Source: an unidentified eubacterium SCB49
Lineage (GTDB): Bacteria > Bacteroidota > Bacteroidia > Flavobacteriales > Flavobacteriaceae
Direction: 5' to 3'
Assembly: GCA_000170815.1 (NCBI GenBank)
Contig: ABCO01000002.1
Coordinates: 186,001 to 250,000, forward strand
Length of the DNA: 64,000 bases
Positions 27,931 to 36,234 of the stretch are shown in pieces; position 1 is the first letter of the stretch; the number at the start of each line of letters is the position of its first letter. The position numbers and the translations under genes are program-made. Under the pieces are notes generated by a model that was not told the origin of the DNA, made no database searches, and saw nothing but the letters and a program-made list of their open reading frames with translations.

Positions 27931-29259
27931 TTATTTAAAGTTGTTAATGTCTTCACTTAAATCAAATACAGTTGTATTTTTTAGAATATTTTCTAGTATG
28001 CTACTTCCTGCAGCACTTCTATACCCACCAGCACAATGAACAACTACAGGTTTGTTTGTAGGGATGTTATTTGCATTTTCTCTTAACTCATTTAAGGGGT
28101 ATGATTTTGCAGTATCAAAAAAGCGCTCCTCATTAACTTCACTCGTGTTCCTAATATCGATAATGGTATAGTTTTCTGGGTTTTCTTTAAAATCTACCAA
28201 GTCTAACTTTTCGGTCTCTACAAGGTTTTCTTCTGAAATAGTAATCACTTGTGTCAATTGCTTTTCATAACCAATTTTTGCAACTCTATTTAAAATATAA
28301 TCTTTCTGATCTTCTGAAGCTACAACTAGCGTAAATGGTTCTTTAGGTTGTACAATTGCTCCTAGCCAAGTCTCAAATTTTTCTGTTTCTGAAACCCCCA
28401 TAATATTAATACTACCTGGCAAGTGTCCCTTTTTAAAATCTGCTTCATCACGTATATCTACAATTAAACCAGTTGCTGTTTCATCCTTTTTAAATGGAAC
28501 GCTATCTATTGAAACCTTTAATGTTTCGGCTCCAGCCTTATTCGTATCTACATCAAACCCAAAATAAGAAGGTATAAATGGCTGTCCATCTAATATCGTA
28601 TTCATAAAGGCCTCTTTAGTTTGGCTTTTAAAAGCCCAATTACCTAATCTTTCATTACCTAAGGTGCTACTATTTGCCTCACTTAAATTTTTACCACATA
28701 ATGAGCCTGCACCGTGAGCAGGGTATACAATTGCATTATCTGGTAAGTGATTAAATTTTGTAGTGATAGATTGATACATCATCTCTGCAAGCTCTTCGCG
28801 TTTTGCTTTCATATTACCCACATTTTCACGCAAATCTGGACGACCTACATCACCAATAAACAAGGTATCTCCAGTAAACAATGCTGTCTCATCTGCTTGA
28901 GTAGCTACTATGGTAATACTGTCTGGGGAGTGCCCTGGTGTGTTTATAGCCTCTAGCAAAATATCACCTATTGTAATTGAGTCACCATCGTCAAAAGGAT
29001 TATGAGGATAATCTGCCCCAAGTTTTACGCTATTATATATGGTAGCACCTGTTTCTTTATGTATTTGTAAATGAGAGCTCACAAAATCTGCGTGAGGATG
29101 CGTTTCAATCACTGCAACTATTTTAGCATTATTCTTTTCTGCAAAATCATAATATGCTTTAGGGTCACGTTCTGGATCTATTACTGCCATCTCACCATTA
29201 CTAACAATAGCATACGAGTAATGAGCTAGTGGTTTATATTCAAATTGTTTGATGTTCAT
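27931..29259 (-). CDS. MBL-fold hydrolase with two rhodanese domains (persulfide dioxygenase-like)
   Basis: A 442-residue protein from the ATG at 29259 (MNIKQFEYKPLAHYSY). The N-terminal metallo-beta-lactamase domain has THPHADF (ETHE1-type metal site), GDTLFIGDVGRPDL and YPAHGAG. Two rhodanese domains follow: the first has VVASEDQ where the catalytic cysteine should be and is probably inactive, while the second has HCAGGYRSA with an intact Cys (about 420). Such fusions oxidise glutathione or low-molecular-weight persulfides to sulfite in other bacteria; here this is inferred. It is upstream of dps and downstream of peroxiredoxin. Confidence 0.9.
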   Translation of the reverse strand: MNIKQFEYKPLAHYSYAIVSNGEMAVIDPERDPKAYYDFAEKNNAKIVAVIETHPHADFVSSHLQIHKETGATIYNSVKLGADYPHNPFDDGDSITIGDILLEAINTPGHSPDSITIVATQADETALFTGDTLFIGDVGRPDLRENVGNMKAKREELAEMMYQSITTKFNHLPDNAIVYPAHGAGSLCGKNLSEANSSTLGNERLGNWAFKSQTKEAFMNTILDGQPFIPSYFGFDVDTNKAGAETLKVSIDSVPFKKDETATGLIVDIRDEADFKKGHLPGSINIMGVSETEKFETWLGAIVQPKEPFTLVVASEDQKDYILNRVAKIGYEKQLTQVITISEENLVETEKLDLVDFKENPENYTIIDIRNTSEVNEERFFDTAKSYPLNELRENANNIPTNKPVVVHCAGGYRSAAGSSILENILKNTTVFDLSEDINNFK

Positions 29260-29293
29260 AATTACAATGTTTAAATTAAAAAAAGGCTTTATT

Positions 29294-29316
29294 AAAAATA
29301 CCAAAGCCTTTGGTAT
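29294..29316 (-). terminator. Terminator between peroxiredoxin and MBL-rhodanese genes
   Basis: On the minus strand TACCAAAG-G-CTTTGGTA (29315-29299) is followed by TTTTT. The small loop and T-run suggest termination or attenuation after the peroxiredoxin gene; some read-through into the MBL-rhodanese gene is likely, because only about 35 bp remain for a separate promoter. Confidence 0.7.
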
Positions 29317-29319
29317 GTA

Positions 29320-29985
29320 TTAGACGCCTTTTTTAGCAAGATACCAAGTTACTTTTTCTACAGTATCATCTACAAGGCGTTCATTTAAAGCGTCTAAGGT
29401 TTTTGGCGGAGGGCAAATTACTTGATCACCTCTTTTCCAGTCTAGTGGCATTGCTACTTTATATTTATCAGACGTTTGGAGTGCATCTAAAGCTCTTAAA
29501 ATTTCATCCATATTTCTACCTACATTAAGTGGATAATACATCACTAAACGTATTTTTTTAGATGGATCAATGAAGAAAACGGCTCTTACTGCAGCTGTTT
29601 CACTTTCGTTAGGTTGTAGCATACCGTATAGCTTAGACACTTTCATATCTATGTCTGCTATTATTGGAAAATCAAAGTAGACACCTGTATTTTCTCTAAC
29701 ATTTTGTACCCACCCTAAGTGTGCGTGAATACTGTCTATACTTAAACCTAAAAGCGCTGTGTTTAATGCATCAAATTCTGGTTTTCTTATGGCAAATCCA
29801 CTCATCTCTGTTGTACACACTGGTGTAAAATCTGCTGGATGAGAGAACATTACTATCCATTTGTCTTTTGCAAAATCAGACATTTTAATATTCCCCTTTG
29901 TTGTAACTGCTTCAAAATCTGGTGCTGTGTCACCTATTCTTGGCATTGGCATCACCTGTTCTTGTAATAAATTTTCCTTATCCAT
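29320..29985 (-). CDS. 1-Cys peroxiredoxin (Prx6-type)
   Basis: A 221-residue AhpC/TSA-family peroxidase. The peroxidatic cysteine is in HPADFTPVCTTEM (about C57), and the long C-terminal domain (DWKRGDQVICPPPKT) is typical of the Prx6/1-Cys class. It would reduce hydrogen peroxide or organic hydroperoxides in the cytosol. Its promoter carries a perfect GTAAC-N4-GTTAC core plus an overlapping second palindrome. Confidence 0.94.
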   Translation of the reverse strand: MDKENLLQEQVMPMPRIGDTAPDFEAVTTKGNIKMSDFAKDKWIVMFSHPADFTPVCTTEMSGFAIRKPEFDALNTALLGLSIDSIHAHLGWVQNVRENTGVYFDFPIIADIDMKVSKLYGMLQPNESETAAVRAVFFIDPSKKIRLVMYYPLNVGRNMDEILRALDALQTSDKYKVAMPLDWKRGDQVICPPPKTLDALNERLVDDTVEKVTWYLAKKGV

Positions 29986-30018
29986 AATAGTTATTAATTA
30001 TCGTTGCTAATTATGATA

Positions 30019-30064
30019 TAAATATACACTATACACGAAGCATCCTAAGTAACTTAGGTTACAT
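30019..30064 (-). promoter_or_regulatory. Crp/Fnr-like operator and promoter of the peroxiredoxin gene
   Basis: The core GTAAC-TTAG-GTTAC (30049-30062) is perfect. On the minus strand TATATTTA (30026-30019) follows after exactly 22 nt. Predicted start near 30014. A second perfect palindrome, CCTAAGT-A-ACTTAGG (30044-30058), overlaps the operator. Confidence 0.8.
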
Positions 30065-30131
30065 AATCACGTTTTAATTAAAATTTCTATTATTTTTTCT
30101 GAAATATCAACAAGTTAATAAAGGATCTATC

Positions 30132-30596
30132 TTAAAACAGTTTTGGAAAAAACCTTCCTGTTCTTTTTATATACTCCTTGTAAGAATCGAATGTTAAGAG
30201 CAACATCTTTTCTTCATATTTAGACTTAAAATAAAAAAGCACGAATAAGGCGAAGAAAATAAGCAACTTAAAAATAGATTCTTGATATATAGCATAGCCA
30301 AATGACACCATTAATATTGCAGTATAAATAGGATGACGAGCAATAGAAAAAGCACCTGTACTTAATAAAGTACTATTTGATACCGGAGTAGGAAAAGGAG
30401 ATAGCTTTGTATTTATTTGAAGCAATGCAACAGCACCTAATAACACACCTAAAACTACCAAGAAGATTCCGCTATATTGTATCCATACAGGTACCGCTAT
30501 TGTAAAAAACTTAATAGGCAATGCATAAATAACAAATAGTAATAGTTGTATACTTACAAATATATAATCAAGTTTTTTGGGTCTATTAATATTCAT
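30132..30596 (-). CDS. Isoprenylcysteine-carboxyl methyltransferase/PEMT-family membrane methyltransferase
   Basis: A 154-residue integral membrane protein with four hydrophobic helices. The conserved C-terminal catalytic region is intact: TGAFSIARHPIYTAIL (about 91-106), then KSKYEEKMLLLTFDSYKEY and the final RTGRFFP. Members methylate membrane thiols or lipids (ICMT, PEMT) and the substrate cannot be told from sequence. It lies 68 bp beyond the peroxiredoxin operator, on the same strand. Confidence 0.85.
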   Translation of the reverse strand: MNINRPKKLDYIFVSIQLLLFVIYALPIKFFTIAVPVWIQYSGIFLVVLGVLLGAVALLQINTKLSPFPTPVSNSTLLSTGAFSIARHPIYTAILMVSFGYAIYQESIFKLLIFFALFVLFYFKSKYEEKMLLLTFDSYKEYIKRTGRFFPKLF

Positions 30597-30659
30597 TTTA
30601 CTTTTTGTGAATTTAATTTTAACGAGCTTTCAATAAAATATAATATATTTAAAAACTAT

Positions 30660-31172
30660 ATGGAATTATCAAATGATGTTGTATTGCGCCCTAGGTTTTC
30701 TCTTGAATTCTTAGATGCTCCAGAAAAACTTCTTAAAGCTTTTGAAGAAGCTGGTTCGCAAACAAAAGATTTTATAATAAACAGAAGCGACGATCACGTT
30801 TTTATAACATTTCCGAAGGCAAAACAGCATTTTTGGTCACCTCAACTTCATCTTGAAATTTACAAAATTGAAGACCAGCCTACAATTTTAAAAGGATTAT
30901 ATGGACCAAGTCCGACTGTTTGGACTATGTTTATGTTTTTACACTTTGTGGTAGGAACACTTTTTATTGCTGGAGCAATATGGGCGTATGTTAACATCAC
31001 TTTAGGCGAGCCTTATATCTTTCAAGTAGTAGGGCTAATAGCTTTATTTCTCTTATGGTTTGCCCTATATTTTGGGGGTAGAATAGGAAAAGAAACAGGT
31101 AAAAATGAAATGCTATTGCTACAAAGTTTTCTTTATGATACTTTAAATAAAGGGCAACATATTGTCGCCTAA
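30660..31172 (+). CDS. Uncharacterised membrane protein, 170 residues
   Basis: I do not recognise the family with confidence. The start is placed at ATG 30660 (MELSNDVVLRPRFSLEF), because the upstream part of the frame overlaps the neighbouring minus-strand gene and is low in conserved-looking residues. The N-terminal half is soluble and beta-rich (HVFITFPKAKQHFWSPQLHLEIYK), and the C-terminal part has two transmembrane helices (about 84-105 and 115-135). Flavobacterial homologues are often annotated as GTP-binding protein, but no P-loop is present here. Confidence 0.7.
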   Translation: MELSNDVVLRPRFSLEFLDAPEKLLKAFEEAGSQTKDFIINRSDDHVFITFPKAKQHFWSPQLHLEIYKIEDQPTILKGLYGPSPTVWTMFMFLHFVVGTLFIAGAIWAYVNITLGEPYIFQVVGLIALFLLWFALYFGGRIGKETGKNEMLLLQSFLYDTLNKGQHIVA

Positions 31173-31285
31173 GCTTTAGAACTTAAAAACGTATAGTGCT
31201 AAAATTCCTTTCTTACTTTATTAATAAAATCTACAATCTGTTACAGGATTTACAATCTTATAACATACTTCATGAAAATGGAGTC

Positions 31286-32227
31286 CTATTTATTAATTGA
31301 ATTATCATCAAATGTTATCGCCCAGATACCACGCACTTGGTTAACATCATATTCTAAAGCTTTATCTTCTGGGTATAAATTTTTAATTGTGTTTAACACT
31401 AATGGTTCTATTTGAGTTTTAGAGTTCCCGTGACATTGCAGGCACATGGTATTTGTAGTGATAGGATAATAAAAGTTTGTCATCCCATTGGTATGCTCCA
31501 CAATAGGGGTCACCTCATTACCAGCAGCAATGGCTCTTTTAAAATCTTTAATGTATTTAATCTCTTTAACGCTAGCTTGGTTCTCTGGGTTTCTTGGTTG
31601 GTCTGAAACACGCTTTATTTTTGCATTTTGTGCCGTTGCCATACTATCTGTAATAGGATAGGCTTGCTTATTACAAAAAGTAACTGCCTCAAGTGTTCCT
31701 TTACTTTGAATGGTACCCATTAGGTTTTTGCCTAATTCTTTTTTAGTGCTCAAGGCATATTCCATACCTATTTCTGACGGCGTGAGTGTTTCCGAAGCAT
31801 TTAAAGAAGGTTCTTCTATTTTGTAATCATAAATATAGTCTGCAATTTTACGTATATCACCTTCATTAAAAGGTTGATAAGGCATTAAACCAAAATTGAA
31901 GACAGCACCTTTCATTTTAGATTTTGCCTTGCTAGGTTTTTCTACAAAATTCCAGATAGCATTTGCAAACTCTTCTTTTGAAGTATTATCATCAAGATAA
32001 TGAGATTTTACAGCAACCATAGGTGGTGCTATTCTGCCTGTTTCTTGAGAAGAAGGGCTATGACATAGATTACATTTTTGCTCCATGAGTTTCTTCCCTT
32101 CTATTGCAGCAACTGTAGGTTGCACAGTTTTAGCTTCTGTGTATTCTTTTTGCTTCGCATCATTACAACTTGCAAAAGAAGCTATTAATAAACTTAAGAA
32201 GGTGATCTCTAATAATCTAGTCTTCAT
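31286..32227 (-). CDS. Di-haem c-type cytochrome with DUF3365 domain, lipoprotein
   Basis: A 313-residue exported protein. Signal peptide with lipobox (IASFASCNDAKQK, Cys about 21). The first CxxCH is KCNLCHSP (about 53-57) in a small class I cytochrome domain (LMPYQPFNEGDIRKIADYIYDY). The second part is a DUF3365/Tll0287-like sensor fold (FCNKQAYPITDSMA) with CLQCHG. It could act as an electron carrier or a haem sensor in the periplasm. It ends an operon rhodanese, HMA, DUF202, cytochrome with 6-14 bp gaps. Confidence 0.88.
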   Translation of the reverse strand: MKTRLLEITFLSLLIASFASCNDAKQKEYTEAKTVQPTVAAIEGKKLMEQKCNLCHSPSSQETGRIAPPMVAVKSHYLDDNTSKEEFANAIWNFVEKPSKAKSKMKGAVFNFGLMPYQPFNEGDIRKIADYIYDYKIEEPSLNASETLTPSEIGMEYALSTKKELGKNLMGTIQSKGTLEAVTFCNKQAYPITDSMATAQNAKIKRVSDQPRNPENQASVKEIKYIKDFKRAIAAGNEVTPIVEHTNGMTNFYYPITTNTMCLQCHGNSKTQIEPLVLNTIKNLYPEDKALEYDVNQVRGIWAITFDDNSINK

Positions 32228-32233
32228 AACGTG

Positions 32234-32482
32234 CTATTTATAATATTTTCTAATGTTTCGTTTTACATATAAAAAACGAATTAAACCTATAAAGAAAAGC
32301 GTGGGACCAATTAATAACAGCACATAACCTACCCATTCAATTTCTTGCAGCATTTTTAATTTTATGATGGCTGCCCCAGAACTTAAAAACACAATAGCAG
32401 ACCTAAAATAAGCTAAAAATGTGCGCTCATTTGCAAGTCTTGTTCTTTCTATTGCCAGCTTATCTGTTACTTTGAGTTCCAT
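32234..32482 (-). CDS. DUF202 small membrane protein
   Basis: An 82-residue protein of the DUF202/YidH type. The characteristic start AIERTRLANERTFLAYFRSA precedes two transmembrane helices (about 26-42 and 50-68). Its function is unknown. It is in the rhodanese-HMA-DUF202-cytochrome operon, 6 bp upstream of the cytochrome gene. Confidence 0.85.
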   Translation of the reverse strand: MELKVTDKLAIERTRLANERTFLAYFRSAIVFLSSGAAIIKLKMLQEIEWVGYVLLLIGPTLFFIGLIRFLYVKRNIRKYYK

Positions 32483-32491
32483 AATCTTTTA

Positions 32492-32758
32492 TTAAGTGAG
32501 TTTACCTGTAGCACAACTTACAAAAGATTTAGCTTTTGAGGTAATAGAATTTGCATCTTCAATAGATGGATACCCTAAATTTTTTAATTTTTCTTTTACC
32601 GCTACAGCGTCTAGCTCATCTAGATAATTAAAAGAGACTTTACTCTCCTCTACTTCTACATGTATGTCCGTAATGCCTTTTAGCTCTTTTATCTTGTTTG
32701 TAATGGTATTTGCACAACCACTACATTTTAAATTTTGTACTATTATTGAAGTTTTCAT
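32492..32758 (-). CDS. Heavy-metal-associated (HMA) domain protein
   Basis: An 88-residue cytosolic HMA protein with the metal site LKCSGCANTI (CxxC, C12 and C15) and the beta-alpha-beta-beta-alpha-beta fold pattern. Two extra C-terminal residues of note are the Cys in KSFVSCATGKLT. It probably chaperones copper or a similar ion. It sits in an operon with a rhodanese and a c-type cytochrome, not with a P-type ATPase. Confidence 0.9.
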   Translation of the reverse strand: MKTSIIVQNLKCSGCANTITNKIKELKGITDIHVEVEESKVSFNYLDELDAVAVKEKLKNLGYPSIEDANSITSKAKSFVSCATGKLT

Positions 32759-32772
32759 ATACTTATTTGTTT

Positions 32773-33141
32773 TTAATAAGGCCAGGCTAAATAGCCTCCC
32801 TTTAAATCATAAATTTGAGTAAATCCCATTTTATCAAGTGCTGCAGCAGCTTTATTACTGCGTGCACCAGAGCGACAATAAAGATAAATTGGTTTGTCTT
32901 TATCTAGCTTTTCCATTTCACTTCGGAAATTTTCTTTTTGAAAAAAATCTATATTTAACGCATTATCTAATGCTCCTTGATTAAACTCTGCAGCAGTGCG
33001 AACATCTACTAGTTGCACATCTTTATTTACTACTTGAGTTTTATAATCAGATGCATTTAAAACTTTAATACTATCTGCCTGCTGTGCTTTTGCACCAAAA
33101 AGAGAACTTAAAAATGTCATAATAATTAAAATAAATTTCAT
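32773..33141 (-). CDS. Exported rhodanese-like sulfurtransferase
   Basis: A 122-residue single rhodanese domain with a signal peptide (MKFILIIMTFLSSLFGAKAQ). The active-site loop YCRSGARSNKA has an intact catalytic cysteine (about C89) and the phosphate/sulfane-binding arginines. It would transfer sulfane sulfur in the periplasm. It is the first gene of a four-gene operon, with a perfect GTAAC-N4-GTTAC core in its promoter. Confidence 0.92.
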   Translation of the reverse strand: MKFILIIMTFLSSLFGAKAQQADSIKVLNASDYKTQVVNKDVQLVDVRTAAEFNQGALDNALNIDFFQKENFRSEMEKLDKDKPIYLYCRSGARSNKAAAALDKMGFTQIYDLKGGYLAWPY

Positions 33142-33160
33142 AAAATGTTATTTAACATTG

Positions 33161-33204
33161 TAAAGTTAAAAAATGAAAAGGCCATACTTTGTAACCATTG
33201 TTAC
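33161..33204 (-). promoter_or_regulatory. Crp/Fnr-like operator and promoter of the rhodanese-cytochrome operon
   Basis: Core GTAAC-CATT-GTTAC at 33191-33204, followed on the minus strand by TAACTTTA (33168-33161) after exactly 22 nt. Predicted start near 33156, 15 nt before the rhodanese ATG. Confidence 0.8.
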
Positions 33205-33303
33205 GTTACTAAATTAAAACACTAAGATTTTTTAATCATTCTCTTTTACTCGTACACTTTGGTTTAATAAAACTCTAAAGTAAGTATTAATATCTTTAAT
33301 AAA

Positions 33304-33347
33304 GTGACTTTTATCAGCTTTCAACTTTAGCATTTATACGAGATTTG
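33304..33347 (+). promoter_or_regulatory. Degenerate Crp/Fnr-like site before hemN (weak)
   Basis: GTGAC-TTTT-ATCAG (33304-33317) preserves only the first half-site, but GAGATTTG (33340-33347), with the TTTG part of the -7 box, follows at the same 22-nt spacing as the strong sites. This is weak by itself; the spacing makes it worth listing. Confidence 0.35.
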
Positions 33348-33368
33348 CAATCAAATTAAAGCTTAAAG

Positions 33369-34733
33369 ATGTCAGACAACTTAATCACAAAATATAATAT
33401 ACCCGGTCCCAGATATACTAGTTATCCTACTGTTCCTTTCTGGAAAGATGATACTTTTTCTACAAAGGCTTGGCAAGAATCTGTTATAAATACTTATGAG
33501 TCTGACAAAGAAAATACTGCCATTAGCCTTTATATACATCTTCCTTTTTGTGAACAACTATGTACCTTTTGCGGTTGTAATAAGCGAATCACAAAAAATC
33601 ATACTGTAGAGACACCGTATCTAGAAACCGTTTTAAAAGAATGGACTTTATACACAAATTTACTTAACAAACGTCCCATAATTCGTGAGCTACACATAGG
33701 AGGAGGGACTCCCACGTTTTTCTCTCCAGAAAATCTCGCTGCACTTATAAACGGTATATTTAAACTAGCCACAAAAGCAGACAAGGCTTCTATAAGTTTT
33801 GAAGGTCACCCTAACAATACTTCATTTGAACATTTAAAGGTTTTAAAAGATCTTGGCTTTAATAGAGTAAGTTATGGAGTGCAAGATTATAATGAGACAG
33901 TACAAAAAGCAATTAATAGAATACAACCGTTTGAAAACGTAAAACGTGTCACGGAACAGGCTAGAGATTTAGGTTATAATTCTGTAGGGCATGATATTAT
34001 TTTCGGGCTCCCTTTTCAAACTAAAGAACACATAATAAACACCATAGAAAAAACTAAAGAATTAAAACCTGACCGTATTGCATTTTACAGTTATGCACAC
34101 GTGCCTTGGATAAAAGGAAACGGGCAACGTGGTTTTAAAGACACAGACTTACCTAGTCCAGATGAAAAACGTGAAATGTACGAGATAGGCAAAGAAGCTT
34201 TACAAAAAGCGGGCTATATAGAGATAGGTATGGATCACTTTGCGTTAAGCACAGACAGTCTTTATCAATCAATGAAAGACAACACTATGCACCGTAATTT
34301 TATGGGATATTCAGACTTAAAAACTGAAATCATGATAGGTCTTGGAGTCTCTTCTATTAGTGATAGTTGGTTTGGGTTTGCTCAAAATGAGAAAAAAGTA
34401 GAAGAGTATCAAAAGCGTATAAACAACAATGAGCTTGCCGTTTATAGAGGTCACATTTTAAACAAAGAAGATTTAATTATTAGAAAGCACATACTTAATT
34501 TAATGTGCACATTACAAACCTCTTGGACTGAAAACGAGACCTACTTTAAAGAGATGCCAGAGGTCTTAGCGCAGTTAAAAGAAATGGAATCAGACCAACT
34601 TATTAAAATAGAAAAAGAAACACTCACTATACTAGAAAAAGGGCGTCCCTTTGTGAGAAATGTATGCATGGCTTTTGACCTACATTTACAAAGAGCAAAA
34701 CCAGAAACACAATTATTCTCCATGACTATTTAA
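33369..34733 (+). CDS. hemN: Oxygen-independent coproporphyrinogen III oxidase
   Basis: Radical-SAM enzyme that makes protoporphyrinogen without oxygen. The 454-residue length is normal. The cluster motif is FCEQLCTFCGCN (CxxxCxxC plus an extra Cys, about 58-67), preceded by the YTSYPTVPFW signature and followed by LHIGGGTPTFF. It is divergent from the rhodanese operon, 227 bp away. A methyltransferase gene follows 56 bp later. Confidence 0.97.
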   Translation: MSDNLITKYNIPGPRYTSYPTVPFWKDDTFSTKAWQESVINTYESDKENTAISLYIHLPFCEQLCTFCGCNKRITKNHTVETPYLETVLKEWTLYTNLLNKRPIIRELHIGGGTPTFFSPENLAALINGIFKLATKADKASISFEGHPNNTSFEHLKVLKDLGFNRVSYGVQDYNETVQKAINRIQPFENVKRVTEQARDLGYNSVGHDIIFGLPFQTKEHIINTIEKTKELKPDRIAFYSYAHVPWIKGNGQRGFKDTDLPSPDEKREMYEIGKEALQKAGYIEIGMDHFALSTDSLYQSMKDNTMHRNFMGYSDLKTEIMIGLGVSSISDSWFGFAQNEKKVEEYQKRINNNELAVYRGHILNKEDLIIRKHILNLMCTLQTSWTENETYFKEMPEVLAQLKEMESDQLIKIEKETLTILEKGRPFVRNVCMAFDLHLQRAKPETQLFSMTI

Positions 34734-34789
34734 AGTCTAGAAAAGTAGCAAAATAATTCTCTTATATTTAGGGCTGAAATAGTTAGAAA

Positions 34790-35380
34790 ATGAATTATTC
34801 GCAAACTTTTGATGTATTAGGCAATGTTGACATTTATGTCATAGACCAAATTTTAAAAAACAGGTATACTACAGGTGATGCTATACTAGATGCTGGTTGT
34901 GGTAGTGGGCGCAACTTAAAATGGTTTTACCAAGATAACTATATACTTTCGGCTATTGATGCTAATTTAGAACGCCTTGCCTTAGCAAGAGAAAACTATC
35001 CAAAATTTGCAGCAAACTTTATAGAAGGCACTATTGATGCACTCCCATATAGTGACCGTCAGTTTGATCATATACTGTGTTGTGCTGTTTTACATTTTGC
35101 AAAATCTGAAGCCCATCTAAAAAACATGTTTTCAGAATTATGTCGTGTACTTAAACCCAATGGCACACTTTTAATAAGGGCAGCATCAAATATTGGGCTT
35201 GATGGTAAAAGTCCCTATGTGCAAGATCGTCTAACACAAGAAATCGGAGCTGTTTATCTTACCCGAAAGATGATTTCTGAGCTTATAGAAAGTCATCAAC
35301 TAACACTTATTGAACCTATAAAAACTACAAATGTTCAAGATATACGTGCTATGACAACTTTAGTATTTCAGAAACAATAA
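34790..35380 (+). CDS. Class I SAM-dependent methyltransferase
   Basis: A 196-residue cytosolic methyltransferase. Motif I is DAGCGSGRNLKWF (about 35-47), followed by SAIDANLERL (acidic ribose-binding loop), DALPYSDRQFDHILC and LCRVLKPNGTLLIRA. It lies downstream of hemN, so it could act in haem or quinone metabolism, but the substrate cannot be told. It ends 35 bp from the convergent TauE gene. Confidence 0.88.
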   Translation: MNYSQTFDVLGNVDIYVIDQILKNRYTTGDAILDAGCGSGRNLKWFYQDNYILSAIDANLERLALARENYPKFAANFIEGTIDALPYSDRQFDHILCCAVLHFAKSEAHLKNMFSELCRVLKPNGTLLIRAASNIGLDGKSPYVQDRLTQEIGAVYLTRKMISELIESHQLTLIEPIKTTNVQDIRAMTTLVFQKQ

Positions 35381-35415
35381 AAATAAATCCTCAAATTAAT
35401 TTTTGACAACCATCA

Positions 35416-36216
35416 TTATATTGCTAGCTCCTTATAAATAATATAAACCCCCATCACTAATACAAACCAACCAAATACTTTTTTAAGTTTTTTACCGTCA
35501 ATAAATTTATTGAGCCAAATACCTATAAAGATACCAACAATTGAGATGGCTGTAAATGACAACAAAAACACCCAATCTATATCTAGATTTTGAACATCTC
35601 CTAAAAAGCCTATTAGTGATTTAATTGCTATAATAAATAATGAGGTTGCTACCGCTTTTTTCATAGGTAGTTTTGCCAATAAAACCAAGGCGGGAATGAT
35701 TAAAAAGCCACCACCAGCACCTACAATACCAGTTACAACACCTACTACTGCCCCCTCAATGATGATAAGTGGATAATTATAGCTTACTTTTTTTTCATCA
35801 TCTGTTTCTTTACGTCTACTCCAGATCATAGATACAGAAGCAAGTAGCATAATCAGAGCAAAAAAGAGCATTATTGCTAAGTTTTTTGTGACTATAAAAT
35901 CACCTATAGAAAAAAGCGTTTCTGGTATGGCGGGTATTAAATAAGCTCTTGTAAAATACACCGCAACAAAGGCAGGAATAGAAAAAATAATAGCCGTTTT
36001 AAAGTCTACCATTCCCTTTATTATGTTTTTTATCGCCCCTACCAGTGATGTGGCCCCTACAACAAATAACGAATAGGCTGTTGCAATTACAGGATTGAGT
36101 GTAAGTGCATATACCAATATAGGTACGGTAAGTATAGAACCACCTCCGCCTATGAGACCTAAAACGAGGCCAATAAAGAAAGCCCCAACATATCCTAAAA
36201 TCTCGATAAGTAACAT
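35416..36216 (-). CDS. TauE/SafE-family sulfite/anion exporter
   Basis: A 266-residue integral membrane protein with about eight helices in two repeats. The signatures GLVLGLIGGGGSILTVPILVY (about 16-36) and VVTGIVGAGGGFLIIPALV (about 158-176) are typical of TauE/SafE transporters, which export sulfite, thiosulfate or organosulfonates. Its promoter has a perfect GTAAC-N4-GTTAC core that overlaps the end of the Crp/Fnr gene. The location fits removal of sulfite made by persulfide oxidation. Confidence 0.93.
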   Translation of the reverse strand: MLLIEILGYVGAFFIGLVLGLIGGGGSILTVPILVYALTLNPVIATAYSLFVVGATSLVGAIKNIIKGMVDFKTAIIFSIPAFVAVYFTRAYLIPAIPETLFSIGDFIVTKNLAIMLFFALIMLLASVSMIWSRRKETDDEKKVSYNYPLIIIEGAVVGVVTGIVGAGGGFLIIPALVLLAKLPMKKAVATSLFIIAIKSLIGFLGDVQNLDIDWVFLLSFTAISIVGIFIGIWLNKFIDGKKLKKVFGWFVLVMGVYIIYKELAI

Positions 36217-36234
36217 ATTATTCTATATTTAATA

